Shown here: piece after piece, positions 8,763-17,902 of the stretch
Layout: every line of letters begins with the position of its first letter
How positions within the stretch are numbered: the stretch's first letter is position 1
Assembly: GCA_025060455.1 (NCBI GenBank)
Contig: JANXBY010000008.1
Span: 1-64,000 of the forward strand
Direction: 5' to 3'
Source of the DNA: Armatimonadota bacterium
GTDB lineage: Bacteria; Sysuimicrobiota; Sysuimicrobiia; Sysuimicrobiales; Sysuimicrobiaceae
DNA: 64,000 bases
The notes under the pieces: generated by a model
Told to the model about the DNA's origin: nothing
Database searches by the model: none
Seen by the model: only the letters and a program-made list of their open reading frames with translations
Program-made: the position numbers and the translations under genes

Positions 8763-9152
8763 ATGGCCGGCCAGTCCGTGGGAAGCCGCAAGGGTGCGGT
8801 GCGGTTTGCCAACGCCGCGGAGGAGGAGTTCGCCCGCATCCTGGACTACTACGGCATCCGGTGGGAGTACGAGCCCCGGTCGTTTGTCCTCAGCTGGGAC
8901 CGTCAGGGCCGGCCCCGGGAGCGGTTTACGCCGGACTTCTACCTACCTGACTTCGACCTCTACATTGAGCTCACCACCCTGAAGCAGGCTCTGGTCACGC
9001 GCAAGAACCGCAAGGTCCGGCGCCTCCGGCAGCTGTACCCGCACGTGAACCTGCGGGTGTTTTACGGCCGTGACTTCCGGAACCTGCTGCGGAAGTACGG
9101 GCTGCGGCCGCGGGCGGAGGCTGCCGGTGGCCTTCGCTCCGGCTCCTCATGA
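8763..9152 (+). CDS. Small PD-(D/E)XK-nuclease-like protein of unknown function
   Basis: 129 residues from ATG at 8763, just downstream of a good promoter. The arrangement resembles the PD-(D/E)XK nuclease core: an N-terminal helix with acidic residues (AEEEFARILDYYGI), then RFTPDFYLPDFDLYIELT, in which the Asp and the later Glu fit motif positions, followed by a basic region (RKNRKVRRLRQLYP). No function is established. The gene overlaps hpt by four bases (ATGA), so the two are coupled. Related stand-alone proteins are known as conserved hypotheticals. The nuclease fold is an inference from motif spacing only. Confidence 0.6.
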   Translation: MAGQSVGSRKGAVRFANAAEEEFARILDYYGIRWEYEPRSFVLSWDRQGRPRERFTPDFYLPDFDLYIELTTLKQALVTRKNRKVRRLRQLYPHVNLRVFYGRDFRNLLRKYGLRPRAEAAGGLRSGSS

Positions 9153-9721
9153 GCGGCCTGCGGAGCCTGCACGAGGACATCCAGGAGGTCCTGTTCGACG
9201 AGGCCACCCTGCAGCGGCGGGTCCGGGAGCTGGCCGCGGAGCTGGAGCGCGACTACGCAGGGCTCCGGCCCCTGCTGGTGGGCATGCTGCGGGGCTCCGT
9301 GTACTTCCTGGCGGACCTCAGCCGTGCTCTGTGCATCCCGCACGAGATCGACTTCATGGCCATCGCCGCGTACGGCTCCCGCCACGCGGCCACGGGGGCG
9401 GTGCGCCTGCTCAAGGATCTGGACGAGGAGATCACGGACCGGCACGTGGTGCTGGTGGAGGACATCGTGGACACAGGGCTCACCGCGGCCTACCTGACCC
9501 GCCTGCTACGCGCCCGCCGGCCCGCCAGCCTGGTGATCTGCACCCTCCTGGACAAACGGGTCCGCCGCATCGCGCCCAACCTGCCCCTGGCCTACGTGGG
9601 CTTTGAGGTCCCCGACCGGTTCGTGGTGGGCTACGGCCTGGACTACCGGCAGCTGTACCGCAACCTCCCCTACATCGGGGTCCTGCGGGACGAGGTGCTC
9701 CGGGCCGCGGAGGTTCCCTGA
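9149..9721 (+). CDS. hpt: Hypoxanthine(-guanine) phosphoribosyltransferase
   Basis: 190 residues. The PRPP-binding motif VLVEDIVDTGLT is intact, as are the upstream LVGMLRGSVYF loop and the C-terminal VGYGLDYRQLYRNLPYIG segment typical of type I HPRT. It salvages hypoxanthine and guanine to IMP and GMP using PRPP. In many Firmicutes hpt lies between tilS and ftsH; here tilS-ftsH is at 23-27 kb without it, and hpt is instead coupled to a PD-(D/E)XK-like gene by an ATGA overlap. Confidence 0.95.
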   Translation: MSGLRSLHEDIQEVLFDEATLQRRVRELAAELERDYAGLRPLLVGMLRGSVYFLADLSRALCIPHEIDFMAIAAYGSRHAATGAVRLLKDLDEEITDRHVVLVEDIVDTGLTAAYLTRLLRARRPASLVICTLLDKRVRRIAPNLPLAYVGFEVPDRFVVGYGLDYRQLYRNLPYIGVLRDEVLRAAEVP

Positions 9722-9756
9722 AACACGAAGCCGCCGGTCACAAAAAGGGGCCGCGG

Positions 9757-12222
9757 CTACTCCGTCTGCGCGCCCACCGGCTCCCGACGCCCCTCGAACA
9801 CCACTTTGCCGTCCCGCACGTCCGCGATTACGTGGTCGCCCGCCCGGAACCGGCCCCGCAGCAGCTCGTCCGACAGGGGGTCCTCCACGAGCCGCTGGAT
9901 GGCCCGCCGCAGGGGGCGCGCGCCGTACTGCGGGTCAAACCCTTCCTGCACCAGCAGCTCCCGGAGGGCGTCGGTGAACTCGATCTCCATGCCCTGGCCC
10001 CGCAGCTCCCGCCGGACCCGTTCCAGCAGGATCCGCACGATGGAGTGCATCTGCTCCTTGGTGAGGGGCCGGAACACGATGATCTCGTCGATCCGGTTCA
10101 GGAACTCCGGCCGGAAGGTGCGCTTGAGTTCCTCCATCACCAGATCCCGCATGCGCTCGTAGGCGCGCTGCTGCTCCGCCCGTTCGTCCGTGGTGGCCCG
10201 GAAGCCCAGGACGGGCGCGTCCCGCTCGATCTGGGGAGCGCCCACGTTGCTGGTCATGATGAGGACGGTGTTCTTGAAGTCCACGATCCGACCCTGGGCG
10301 TCCGTGAGTCTCCCGTCGTCCAGGATCTGCAACAGCACGTTGAAGATCTCCGGGTGCGCCTTCTCGATCTCGTCCAGCAGGACCACGGAGTAGGGCCGAC
10401 GCCGGACCTGCTCGGTGAGCTGTCCCCCCTCCTCGTAGCCCACGTACCCCGGGGGAGCACCCACCAGCCGGGAGACGGTGTGCCGCTCGCTGTACTCCGA
10501 CATGTCGATGCGGATCAGGGCGTTCTCGTCGCCGAACAGGAACTCCGCCAGGGCGCGGGCCAGCTCCGTCTTGCCCACGCCCGTGGGGCCCAGGAAGATG
10601 AACGACCCGATGGGCCGCCTGGGGTCCTTCAACCCCGCCCGGGCCCGCCGCACCGCCCGTGACACCGCGGCCACGGCCTCCTCCTGGCCCACGATGCGCT
10701 CGTGCAGCTTCTCCTCCATCTTGAGGAGCTTTTCCGTCTCCTCCTGCATCAGCTTCGTAACAGGGATGCCGGTCCAGCTGGACACGATCTCCGCGATGTC
10801 GTCCTCCGTGACCACCGTGAGATCCCGGCCCCGCTGGCTACGGCGGCTGGCCTCCAGCTCCTCCAGCTTCTGCCGCAGGGCCTTCTCCCGGTCCCGCAGC
10901 TGGGCGGCCCGCTCGAAGTCCTGGTTCTTGATGGCCTCCTCCTTCTCCCGGCGGGTCTTCTCCACCCGCTCCATCGCCTGCCGCACCTCCGCGGGGAGGA
11001 AGGAGGCCTGCAGCCGGATGCGGCTGGCCGCCTCGTCCATGAGGTCGATGGCCTTGTCGGGCAGGAACCGGTCGGTGATGTACTTCTCCGCCAGGGTGGC
11101 GGCGGCCACCAGGGCCCCGTCGCTGATGCGAACCCCGTGGTGCGCCTCGTAGCGCTCCCGCAGGCCCCGCAGGATCTCTACTGTCTGCTCCACCGTGGGC
11201 TCCGCCACCAGGATGGGCGCGAACCGCCGCTCCAGGGCCGCGTCCCGCTCGATGTACTTGCGGAACTCATCCAGGGTGGTGGCCCCGATGCACTGGAGCT
11301 CCCCCCGCGCCAGGGCCGGCTTGAGGATGTTGCTGGCGTCGATGGCCCCTTCCGCGGCCCCGGCCCCCACCAGGGTGTGGAGCTCGTCCACAAACAGGAT
11401 GACCTCGCCCTGGGCCTTGCGGATCTCGTCCATCACCTTCTTCATCCGCTCTTCGAACTCACCGCGGTACTTGGTGCCCGCCACCAGGGCGGCCAAGTCC
11501 AGCTGCACCACCCGCTTGCCCCGCAGGCTCTCCGGCACGTCGCCGCGCACGATGCGCTGCGCCAGCCCCTCCACGATGGCGGTCTTGCCGACCCCGGGCT
11601 CGCCGATGAGGGCGGGGTTGTTCTTCGTCCGGCGGCTCAGCACCTGGATGACCCGTTCGATCTCCCGCTCCCGCCCGATCACGGGGTCCAGCTTGCCCTC
11701 CCGGGCCATCTTGGTCAGATCCCGGCCGAACTCGTCCAGGGTGGGCGTCTTGCTGGAAGGCCGCGTGTACGTGGACGTCCCCTCCTCCCCGAGCAGATAC
11801 ACCACCTGGGCCCGCACCCGCTCCAGATCCGCACCCATGGCCTCCAGCACCCGGGCCGCGACCCCCTCGCCCTCCCGGATGAGGCCCAACAGCAGGTGCT
11901 CGGTCCCGATGTAGTTGTGACCCAGGCGGCGGGCCTCGTCCAGAGCCAGCTCTAACACCTTCTTGGCGCGCGGGGTGAAGGTCACCTCCTCGTACGGGGT
12001 GCGGTCGCCGCGGCCGATGGCGCTTTCGATCTCGGCCCGGATGCGCTCGGGGGAGATGTGCAGGCTCTCCAGGACCTTGCTGGCCACCCCTTCCCCTTCC
12101 CGCACGATCCCGAGCAGGATGTGCTCGGTCCCCACCGCGCTGTGGTTCAGGCGCTTGGCCTCGTCCTGGGCCAGAATGATCACGCGCCGGGCGCGCTCGG
12201 TGAACCGTTCGAACATCGGCAT
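9757..12222 (-). CDS. clpC: ATP-dependent Clp protease ATPase subunit ClpC
   Basis: About 821 residues with an N-terminal Clp-N repeat domain ([10 protein letters not shown] onward), a first AAA+ module ([25 protein letters not shown]), a UVR-containing middle coiled coil ([20 protein letters not shown]), and a second AAA+ module ([20 protein letters not shown]). ClpC unfolds proteins and feeds them to ClpP. The ATG at 12222 is preferred since AGGGGG lies six bases before it; the ATG at 12216 is the alternative. The usual Firmicutes partners ctsR-mcsA-mcsB are absent upstream; the neighbour is greA, after a terminator, so clpC is probably transcribed on its own. Confidence 0.96.
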   Translation of the reverse strand: MPMFERFTERARRVIILAQDEAKRLNHSAVGTEHILLGIVREGEGVASKVLESLHISPERIRAEIESAIGRGDRTPYEEVTFTPRAKKVLELALDEARRLGHNYIGTEHLLLGLIREGEGVAARVLEAMGADLERVRAQVVYLLGEEGTSTYTRPSSKTPTLDEFGRDLTKMAREGKLDPVIGREREIERVIQVLSRRTKNNPALIGEPGVGKTAIVEGLAQRIVRGDVPESLRGKRVVQLDLAALVAGTKYRGEFEERMKKVMDEIRKAQGEVILFVDELHTLVGAGAAEGAIDASNILKPALARGELQCIGATTLDEFRKYIERDAALERRFAPILVAEPTVEQTVEILRGLRERYEAHHGVRISDGALVAAATLAEKYITDRFLPDKAIDLMDEAASRIRLQASFLPAEVRQAMERVEKTRREKEEAIKNQDFERAAQLRDREKALRQKLEELEASRRSQRGRDLTVVTEDDIAEIVSSWTGIPVTKLMQEETEKLLKMEEKLHERIVGQEEAVAAVSRAVRRARAGLKDPRRPIGSFIFLGPTGVGKTELARALAEFLFGDENALIRIDMSEYSERHTVSRLVGAPPGYVGYEEGGQLTEQVRRRPYSVVLLDEIEKAHPEIFNVLLQILDDGRLTDAQGRIVDFKNTVLIMTSNVGAPQIERDAPVLGFRATTDERAEQQRAYERMRDLVMEELKRTFRPEFLNRIDEIIVFRPLTKEQMHSIVRILLERVRRELRGQGMEIEFTDALRELLVQEGFDPQYGARPLRRAIQRLVEDPLSDELLRGRFRAGDHVIADVRDGKVVFEGRREPVGAQTE

Positions 12223-12394
12223 CCGCTTCCCCCTACCGGTTTCGACCACCCCGATGGTGGCCCGTCACGGTGTTCGCCTGCCGCCTCCCAAGCATCCCTC
12301 CACCGGACCGTTTCGCACCCCGGCCCCTCCTCTCCTTCAACTCCGGCCACCGATCCAACGTGACCGGTTGCCCCGTCATTCCCGCCGCACCCTC

Positions 12395-12430
12395 CCGAAA
12401 CAGAGAACCGCCGGCGGCCCGGCGGCTCTC
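12395..12430 (-). terminator. Intrinsic terminator after greA
   Basis: On the minus strand a 12-base-pair stem (12430-12419 with 12414-12403, one G-T pair, loop of four) is followed by TGTTTCGG. It lies 27 bases after the greA stop and separates greA from clpC. Confidence 0.6.
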
Positions 12431-12456
12431 GCCCTGCCCAGACCCCGAACCCGGCC

Positions 12457-12930
12457 CTAGTAGCCCAGGCCCGTGATCTGCAGCCGCAAGAACCCCGCAG
12501 GGACCTGCACCTCCACCACGTCTCCGGGACGCCGGCCCAGCAGGGCCCGCCCCACCGGCGACTCGTTGGAGATGCGGTCCCGGGACGGGTCCGCCTCCGC
12601 GGTGCCCACGATCCAGTACTCGTACTCCTCCCCGCTCGCCAGGTCCCGCACCCGCACCCGCGAGCCGATGGTCACTTCCCCGGACACGCCGTTGCCCTCG
12701 ATCACCTTCGCGGTTCGCAGAAGCTGCTCCAGGGCCAGGATGCGGCCCTCCACGAAGGCCTGCTCATTCTTGGCGTCCTCGTACTCCGAGTTCTCGCTGA
12801 GGTCGCCGAACGCCTTCGCCTGCTTGATCCGTTCGGCCACCTCCTTGCGCTTCACGGTCTTGAGGTACTCCAGCTCCTCCTCAAGCCGCCTGAGCCCTTC
12901 GGGGGTGAGGAACGTCTCCTTCTTCTCCAT
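12457..12930 (-). CDS. greA: Transcription elongation factor GreA
   Basis: 157 residues from ATG at 12930, with GGGAGT ahead. The N-terminal coiled coil carries the acidic tip ([17 protein letters not shown]) that enters the RNA polymerase secondary channel and stimulates cleavage of backtracked RNA. The C-terminal FKBP-like domain ends in [22 protein letters not shown] strong promoter (TTGAAG, 17 bases, TATAAT) lies upstream and a terminator downstream, so it is a single-gene unit. Confidence 0.97.
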   Translation of the reverse strand: MEKKETFLTPEGLRRLEEELEYLKTVKRKEVAERIKQAKAFGDLSENSEYEDAKNEQAFVEGRILALEQLLRTAKVIEGNGVSGEVTIGSRVRVRDLASGEEYEYWIVGTAEADPSRDRISNESPVGRALLGRRPGDVVEVQVPAGFLRLQITGLGY

Positions 12931-13053
12931 ACCGACTCCCGGTCGCACCGGCCTGTGCCGGCAGACTCCGCAGGGCGCGTGGGCAAGAACCGTGCCGCGG
13001 GAAAAGAAAACACCGTGGGCCCGCGCCCACAGCGTCCCTGCGTCCTCGCCTGT

Positions 13054-13082
13054 ATTATACCGGGGCGTGCCCTTTGCTTCAA
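13054..13082 (-). promoter_or_regulatory. Sigma-70 promoter of greA
   Basis: On the minus strand TTGAAG (13082-13077), a 17-base spacer and a perfect TATAAT (13059-13054). The -35 overlaps the stop codon of the upstream gene. The predicted greA leader is about 115 bases. Confidence 0.8.
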
Positions 13083-14164
13083 ACCGGGGGAGGGACCGCA
13101 GCGTGCCGCCGCCTGCGGATGCGTTCTACCTCCTCCTCCCCGATGGCGCGTTCGAACCGCCGGAAGCCGGCCAGCCGGAACCCGTGCCGGTGGGCAATAC
13201 GGGCGATCTCCTCCACGCGCTCCAGGGACAGCTCGGGGCCCAGGGTGTACGACTCGTACCGGCCCTCCAGGGCGAGGGCGATGGTCTCCGCCATACAGGC
13301 CTCGCAGGTGCCGGGAGGGAATCCGAAGTCGAACCCGAAGTCCACCTCCCCCGGCACCTGGATGACGCCGCCGTCCAGGACCAGCACGTCGTCCCGCCGC
13401 GCGTACACCTCCCGCGACACGTTGCGGGGCCGGGCCACGTCGCACACCACCGCGCCCGGCTTCAGGTCCTCGGGCTCCACCAGCACCGTGGTGGCGCTGG
13501 TCACCGTAAGGACGATGTCCGCGTCCCGCACCGCCTCCCGGACCCGGTCGGTGGCCTCCACGGCGCACTTGGACTCCGCCCGGATCTGGTCCGCCAGGCG
13601 CTCCAGCCGCTCCCAGCCCCGGGCCACGAGGGCCAGGGAGCCCACCTGGCGGGCCAGCAGCCGGGCGCAGGCGGCCCCGATGGCACCCGTGGCGCCCACC
13701 ACCGCGGCACGGGCCCGTGCGGGTGCGATGTCCAGCCGGCGGGCCGCCGCCAGGGCGCCCTCCACCGCCGTGGCCGCGGTGTAGGAGTTGCCCGTGGTCA
13801 CCGGGATGGGGGAGCGGCGGGCTACGGTCACCCCCCGGTCGCCCACAATCTTGGTGAAAGCGCCCAACCCCAGAATCCGCGCCCCGAGCCGCTGGGCCAT
13901 CTCCGCACAACGCGCCAGGCGGCCGTACACGAACTCGGGGTCTGACTCCAGCATCACCCGGGGCGTCATGGGAAGGCCGATGAACCACCCCTCCGCCTCC
14001 GGCCCTGCCTCGGACCGGATGCCGGTGATGTGGGACACCAGCAGGGGCGGGACGTGGCGGAACGCCGCTTCCACCCACCGGGCAGGCAACCAACGTGTGA
14101 ACGGGAACTTGCGGGCGAAGTCCCCCACCTGCAGCGGGTGGATCACGAACGCGAACCGTTCCAC
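13079..14164 (-). CDS. Fatty acyl-ACP reductase-like / predicted amino-acid dehydrogenase (COG5322-type)
   Basis: 361 residues. A Rossmann domain in the middle ([19 protein letters not shown], near residue 170) follows the motif [11 protein letters not shown] and an earlier [12 protein letters not shown]. Further on is [19 protein letters not shown]. These three motifs and their spacing match cyanobacterial long-chain acyl-ACP reductase (AAR), including the Cys that forms the thioester. Homologues in non-photosynthetic bacteria are often called shikimate or amino-acid dehydrogenases without proof. No aldehyde-deformylating oxygenase is seen nearby. The preceding gene ends two bases away, so the two are co-translated. 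A reductase of acyl thioesters is the best guess; the substrate is unknown. Confidence 0.65.
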   Translation of the reverse strand: MERFAFVIHPLQVGDFARKFPFTRWLPARWVEAAFRHVPPLLVSHITGIRSEAGPEAEGWFIGLPMTPRVMLESDPEFVYGRLARCAEMAQRLGARILGLGAFTKIVGDRGVTVARRSPIPVTTGNSYTAATAVEGALAAARRLDIAPARARAAVVGATGAIGAACARLLARQVGSLALVARGWERLERLADQIRAESKCAVEATDRVREAVRDADIVLTVTSATTVLVEPEDLKPGAVVCDVARPRNVSREVYARRDDVLVLDGGVIQVPGEVDFGFDFGFPPGTCEACMAETIALALEGRYESYTLGPELSLERVEEIARIAHRHGFRLAGFRRFERAIGEEEVERIRRRRHAAVPPPV

Positions 14165-14165
14165 C

Positions 14166-15131
14166 CTAGGCGGTCCTCCCCTCTCGCCAGCGCTCGTAAA
14201 GCGCCCGCAGCCCCTCGGACCGCGGTGGGTTCACCCACTCCACCCGCGGCCGGAAGCCCAGGCGGCCCATCCACTCCACGTACTCCTCCGGCAGGATCTG
14301 GTCGGGAGGCTTGCCCGCGAAGGCCACCACCAGCGCCTGGAACACGTTCGTGCCGAGGGACCGGCCGGCCAGCTCCGGGGTCACCGTCACCAGCAGGGCC
14401 GCCCCGCGCCGCCGCAGCTCCTCCACGTCCTGCCGGGTGAGGGTTTGGCTCAGCACCACCTTGTCGGGGAGGTGGTCGGGCATGTACCGCCGGATGAAGT
14501 GGAAGTCCCCCGCCACCACCTCCGCCCAGTGGAAGAACCGGCCGTACCGGGGAGTGTTGTGCTCCTGGCGGCTGCCCGTGGGGTACAGCCACCCCAAGGG
14601 CAGCTGGGTGAGGAAAGGCAGCAACAGCGCCGCCAGCACCCTTACCGACCACAGGGACCGCAGGGGGAACGGCAGGCCCAGGGCAAACAGGAAGTCCCCG
14701 TACACCACCTGCGCGCCCGCGCGGGCGAACGCCTCCGCCATGCCGTAGCGGTCCACGGAGCTCACCTGCAGGACTCGGCGGCCTTCCAGCCGGTAGCCGA
14801 CCACCTCCGGCAGGTAGTGCAGCACCACGTACGGCTCCCACGCCTGCTTGAGCCCGCTCCCGTCCACCACCGGTGTACGCCGGACCCGCCGGGCCACGCG
14901 TACTGCGTCCCGGAGGTAGTAGCGGCGGCGGCCTGCCTGCAGGAACAGGTCCATGCCGCCGAGCCCGATGGCGTCCACCTGCCCGTCCAGGGACTCCAAC
15001 AGCTGCGCGCACCGGCGCAGGTCCCCATCCGTGCCCACCCGCTCCACCACGACCCGCTCGCCCAGCAGCTCCAGCTCCAGCCGGCTGTCCCGCCGGGAGG
15101 AGCCCAGGCTCACGCTCACCACGCGCTTCAC
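14166..15131 (-). CDS. Conserved protein of unknown function, partner of the acyl-reductase-like gene
   Basis: 321 residues, soluble, with a short hydrophobic stretch near the middle (SVRVLAALLLPFLTQLPLG). The N-terminus reads MKRVVSVSLGSSRRDS; conserved-looking blocks include DAIGLGGMDLF, TPVVDGSGLK and TNVFQALVVAFAGK. Proteins of this kind are sometimes labelled quinate 5-dehydrogenase in databases (from memory), but I see no glycine-rich nucleotide-binding motif. The C-terminal half, with VVLSQTLT and LLVTVTPEL, suggests an alpha/beta fold. It ends one base before the downstream gene starts, so the pair is probably functionally linked. Function not assigned. Confidence 0.6.
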   Translation of the reverse strand: MKRVVSVSLGSSRRDSRLELELLGERVVVERVGTDGDLRRCAQLLESLDGQVDAIGLGGMDLFLQAGRRRYYLRDAVRVARRVRRTPVVDGSGLKQAWEPYVVLHYLPEVVGYRLEGRRVLQVSSVDRYGMAEAFARAGAQVVYGDFLFALGLPFPLRSLWSVRVLAALLLPFLTQLPLGWLYPTGSRQEHNTPRYGRFFHWAEVVAGDFHFIRRYMPDHLPDKVVLSQTLTRQDVEELRRRGAALLVTVTPELAGRSLGTNVFQALVVAFAGKPPDQILPEEYVEWMGRLGFRPRVEWVNPPRSEGLRALYERWREGRTA

Positions 15132-15207
15132 GAGGCCAATGTACCACCACGGAAACGTGCGGAGGGCGACCGGGTTCCTGGAATCGCTGGCGCGATTCTC
15201 AGGGGGT

Positions 15208-15999
15208 TTAGCGGACCTCCGCGCGGCGGTTGCGCAGGAACAGGATCCGCAGCCCCTCCAGGGTCAGCAGGGGGTCGTGGTGGTGGATGCAGGTGAGCTC
15301 CTCCGCCAGCAGGCGGGCCCAGCCTCCCGTGGCGATCACCGTGGCAGGCTCGCCCAGCTCCCGATGGATGCGCCGCACGATCTCCTCCACCTGGCCCACG
15401 AAGCCGTAGTACACTCCGGCCTGCATGGCCGCCACCGTGGTGCGGCCGATGGCGCTGCGCGGCTTCTCCAGGTCGATCCTCGGGAGCTGTGCCGTGTGCT
15501 CCGCCAGGGCGTCCAGGGAGATGCCGATCCCGGGGGCGATGGCACCGCCGAGGAAGTCGCCGTCCCGGGACACGGCGGTGAAGGTGGTGGCCGTCCCGAA
15601 GTCGCACACCACGCTGGGGCCGCCGTACTTGGCGAAGGCCGCCACCGCATTGCAGATGCGGTCCGCCCCCACCTCCCGCGGGTTCTCGTACAGGATGCGC
15701 ATGCCCGTACGGATCCCCGGCCCCACCACCAGGGGCCGAGTGGCGAAGTAGCGCTCGCACAGCCGCTCCATGGTGTCCACCAGGGGAGGTACGACGCAGG
15801 ACAGCGCCACGTCGGTGACGTCCTGCAGGCGCAGACCTGCGTGCTGGAACAGGTGCGCGAACAGAATCCCGTACTCGTCCTCCGTTTTCTCCCAGTCGGT
15901 GGACACCCTCCAGTGGACCCGGGGCTGTGGGTCGCGCTCCGGGTCCGGGTAGACCGCCAGCTTGATCTGCGTGTTGTTCACGTTGACGGCCAGCAGCAC
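15208..15999 (-). CDS. coaX: Type III pantothenate kinase
   Basis: 263 residues of the ASKHA fold: phosphate-1 loop VNVNNTQIKLAVY at the N-terminus, PLVVGPGIRTGM, VCDFGTATTFTAV (phosphate-2) and GGAIAPGIGIS. CoaX phosphorylates pantothenate in the first step of coenzyme A synthesis and needs a monovalent cation. AGGAGA precedes the GTG start. An ECF S-component gene lies 12 bases upstream, consistent with paired vitamin uptake and phosphorylation. Confidence 0.95.
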   Translation of the reverse strand: MLLAVNVNNTQIKLAVYPDPERDPQPRVHWRVSTDWEKTEDEYGILFAHLFQHAGLRLQDVTDVALSCVVPPLVDTMERLCERYFATRPLVVGPGIRTGMRILYENPREVGADRICNAVAAFAKYGGPSVVCDFGTATTFTAVSRDGDFLGGAIAPGIGISLDALAEHTAQLPRIDLEKPRSAIGRTTVAAMQAGVYYGFVGQVEEIVRRIHRELGEPATVIATGGWARLLAEELTCIHHHDPLLTLEGLRILFLRNRRAEVR

Positions 16000-16011
16000 G
16001 GCGTCTCCTGG

Positions 16012-16797
16012 TTACGCCAACCGCGCAGCCCGCAGCGCCCGGTACACGGGCACGGTCACCACCACGGCCAGCATCGCCTCTGGCAGGCCGTGGGTGGCGC
16101 CCACCAGGAACGCAGCCCCGGGCGGTAGGAGCTGAGGGAACCGGAGGACGATCAGGCCCAGCACCCCCACGGTGTTGGTCAGCGTCCCCACCACCGCCGC
16201 CGCGGCCACGGGCGCGTCCTTCTCCCGCAGCGCTCGGTAGGCGGCGGCAACAACCACCAGACCCACGGCCACCCCCACCCAGGGCCTGGGACCCGTGGAG
16301 GAGGCCAGCACGTGGTACAAATCCACCAGCCAGCTCCGCGCCACCCGGTTCGCCTGCAGGGCCGCCTCGAAGGCCACCGCGCCCGGCCCCAGGACGGTGA
16401 ACACCGCGGCCCCGCACACCACCGCCGCCACCGCCCGCGAAGCCCTGGAGGCCAGCCACCGGAACGCGTACGCGGTTAGGACGCCGATCAAAATCCTTGG
16501 GAGGAAGGCCACCAGCGGGTCCTTGAAGAAGGGTAGGGTGGCCCGCGTGAAGCTGAAAAACCCGAACACCGCGCCCACCAGCGCGCCCGCCACGGGCCCC
16601 CGAAGGAGCCCCGCCAGGATCACGGGGATGTGCATGGTGGTGGCCGCGCCCGCGGGCGTGGGTGCCGGGATGAAGCCTACACCCGGGACGGTACCGAGCA
16701 CCGCGCTCACCGCTCCCAGGGCTCCGATCACCGTGAGGTCCCGTGCGTGCAGACGAAGGCCCGGGACCGGTGCAGGAGTAAGCCGAGCTGCTCCCAC
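16012..16797 (-). CDS. ECF transporter S component, probably pantothenate-specific
   Basis: 261 residues from GTG at 16797, chosen for a perfect GGAGG six bases upstream. About six membrane helices; the block TTMHIPVILAGLLRGPVAGALVG is typical of S components of energy-coupling factor vitamin transporters, which deliver a vitamin to a shared EcfT-EcfA-EcfA' module. The gene is followed after 12 bases by pantothenate kinase, so pantothenate is the likely substrate. No EcfA or EcfT gene occurs in the window, consistent with a group II (shared module) system. The family is firm; the substrate is from context. Confidence 0.8.
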   Translation of the reverse strand: MGAARLTPAPVPGLRLHARDLTVIGALGAVSAVLGTVPGVGFIPAPTPAGAATTMHIPVILAGLLRGPVAGALVGAVFGFFSFTRATLPFFKDPLVAFLPRILIGVLTAYAFRWLASRASRAVAAVVCGAAVFTVLGPGAVAFEAALQANRVARSWLVDLYHVLASSTGPRPWVGVAVGLVVVAAAYRALREKDAPVAAAAVVGTLTNTVGVLGLIVLRFPQLLPPGAAFLVGATHGLPEAMLAVVVTVPVYRALRAARLA

Positions 16798-16938
16798 GAG
16801 GCACCTCCGTTCCAGTCTGGCGTCCCAGTACCGGACGGACCGATGTGGAGTTCGGTTCGCCGGGGTCCGGCTCCTGGGCGGATGCCGGCCCACCCACAGC
16901 CTAGCTGCGGGGCAGGCTTTCCTGCAACCCCAAAGGCG

Positions 16939-17889
16939 CTACCGGTCCGCCAGCCCGGGGATCCCGTGTAGCCCCCGGGCGGCCCATACCGCCCTCCGGA
17001 TGGCCTCCGCCACCACGGCGGGGACTGCCGCCGCCACCACGTCGTACGCACCCTCCACCTGCCCCGTGCTGAGGGCGAAAAAGGTGTCGCCGTCCAGGGT
17101 GGTGTGGGACGGCGAGACCGCCATGGCCAGGCCGTGGTGGGCCACGCGGGCCAGGCGGTTGCACTCCACCTTGGACAGCGCCACGTTGGTGGCCACCACG
17201 CCCACCACGGTGTTCTGTCCCAACATGCGGGGGGGCACGTACCCGCTCTGAAGCAGCGCCGCAGACCCCACCAGCTCTCCGGTGGCAGGGTCCCGGGTAC
17301 CGGCGAGCACCGAGCCGTCCGCGGCCACCACGTCGCCCACCGCGTTCACCACCACCAACGCACCCACCACCTGTCCTCCGGGCAGCGTGATACTCCACGT
17401 CCCCACGCCGCCCTTCATGGCGCCCGCGGGGCCGAACAGCTTGCCCACCGTGGCTCCGGTCCCCGCGCCCACGCTGCCCTCCTCCGGAGGGTCGGCGGAA
17501 GCAACCTGACACGCCGCGTACCCCATGGCGGCGTCCGGCCGCACGTCCGGCCGTCCCAGCCACAGGTCGAAGATCACCGCCGCGGGCACGATGGGGATCT
17601 TGGCCACCACCACGTCGTAACCGGCTCCCCGCTCTTCGAGGTACCGCATGACTCCGTCCGCGGCGGCCAGGCCGAAGGCGCTGCCGCCCGTGAGCAGCAC
17701 CCCATGCACCTCCCGGACCCGGTTCAAGGGGTGCAACAGGTCGGTCTCGCGGGTGCCCGGCGCGCTACCCCGCACCTCCACGCCGGCCACCGCGCCCGCC
17801 TCAAACAGGACCACGGTGCACCCGGTGGCCGCCTCTAAGTCTGTGGCGTGGCCCACCAAAAGCCCCTCCACGTCCGTGATGGCCGGCAC
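16939..17889 (-). CDS. P1 family peptidase (DmpA/L-aminopeptidase D-esterase type)
   Basis: 316 residues from GTG at 17889 with AGGAGGGG ahead. Conserved parts: the N-terminal ITDVEGLLVGHATD, GVLLTGGSAFGLAAADGV, GAGTGATVGKL, and the self-cleavage/catalytic region VGVVATNVALSKVE, followed by SHTTLDGDTFFALST. These enzymes mature by internal autoproteolysis to free an N-terminal nucleophile and hydrolyse N-terminal amino acids or beta-peptides; natural substrates are mostly unknown. The gene follows birA by 13 bases and may be co-transcribed with the folate genes. Confidence 0.88.
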   Translation of the reverse strand: MPAITDVEGLLVGHATDLEAATGCTVVLFEAGAVAGVEVRGSAPGTRETDLLHPLNRVREVHGVLLTGGSAFGLAAADGVMRYLEERGAGYDVVVAKIPIVPAAVIFDLWLGRPDVRPDAAMGYAACQVASADPPEEGSVGAGTGATVGKLFGPAGAMKGGVGTWSITLPGGQVVGALVVVNAVGDVVAADGSVLAGTRDPATGELVGSAALLQSGYVPPRMLGQNTVVGVVATNVALSKVECNRLARVAHHGLAMAVSPSHTTLDGDTFFALSTGQVEGAYDVVAAAVPAVVAEAIRRAVWAARGLHGIPGLADR

Positions 17890-17902
17890 CGTTCCCCTCC
17901 TG

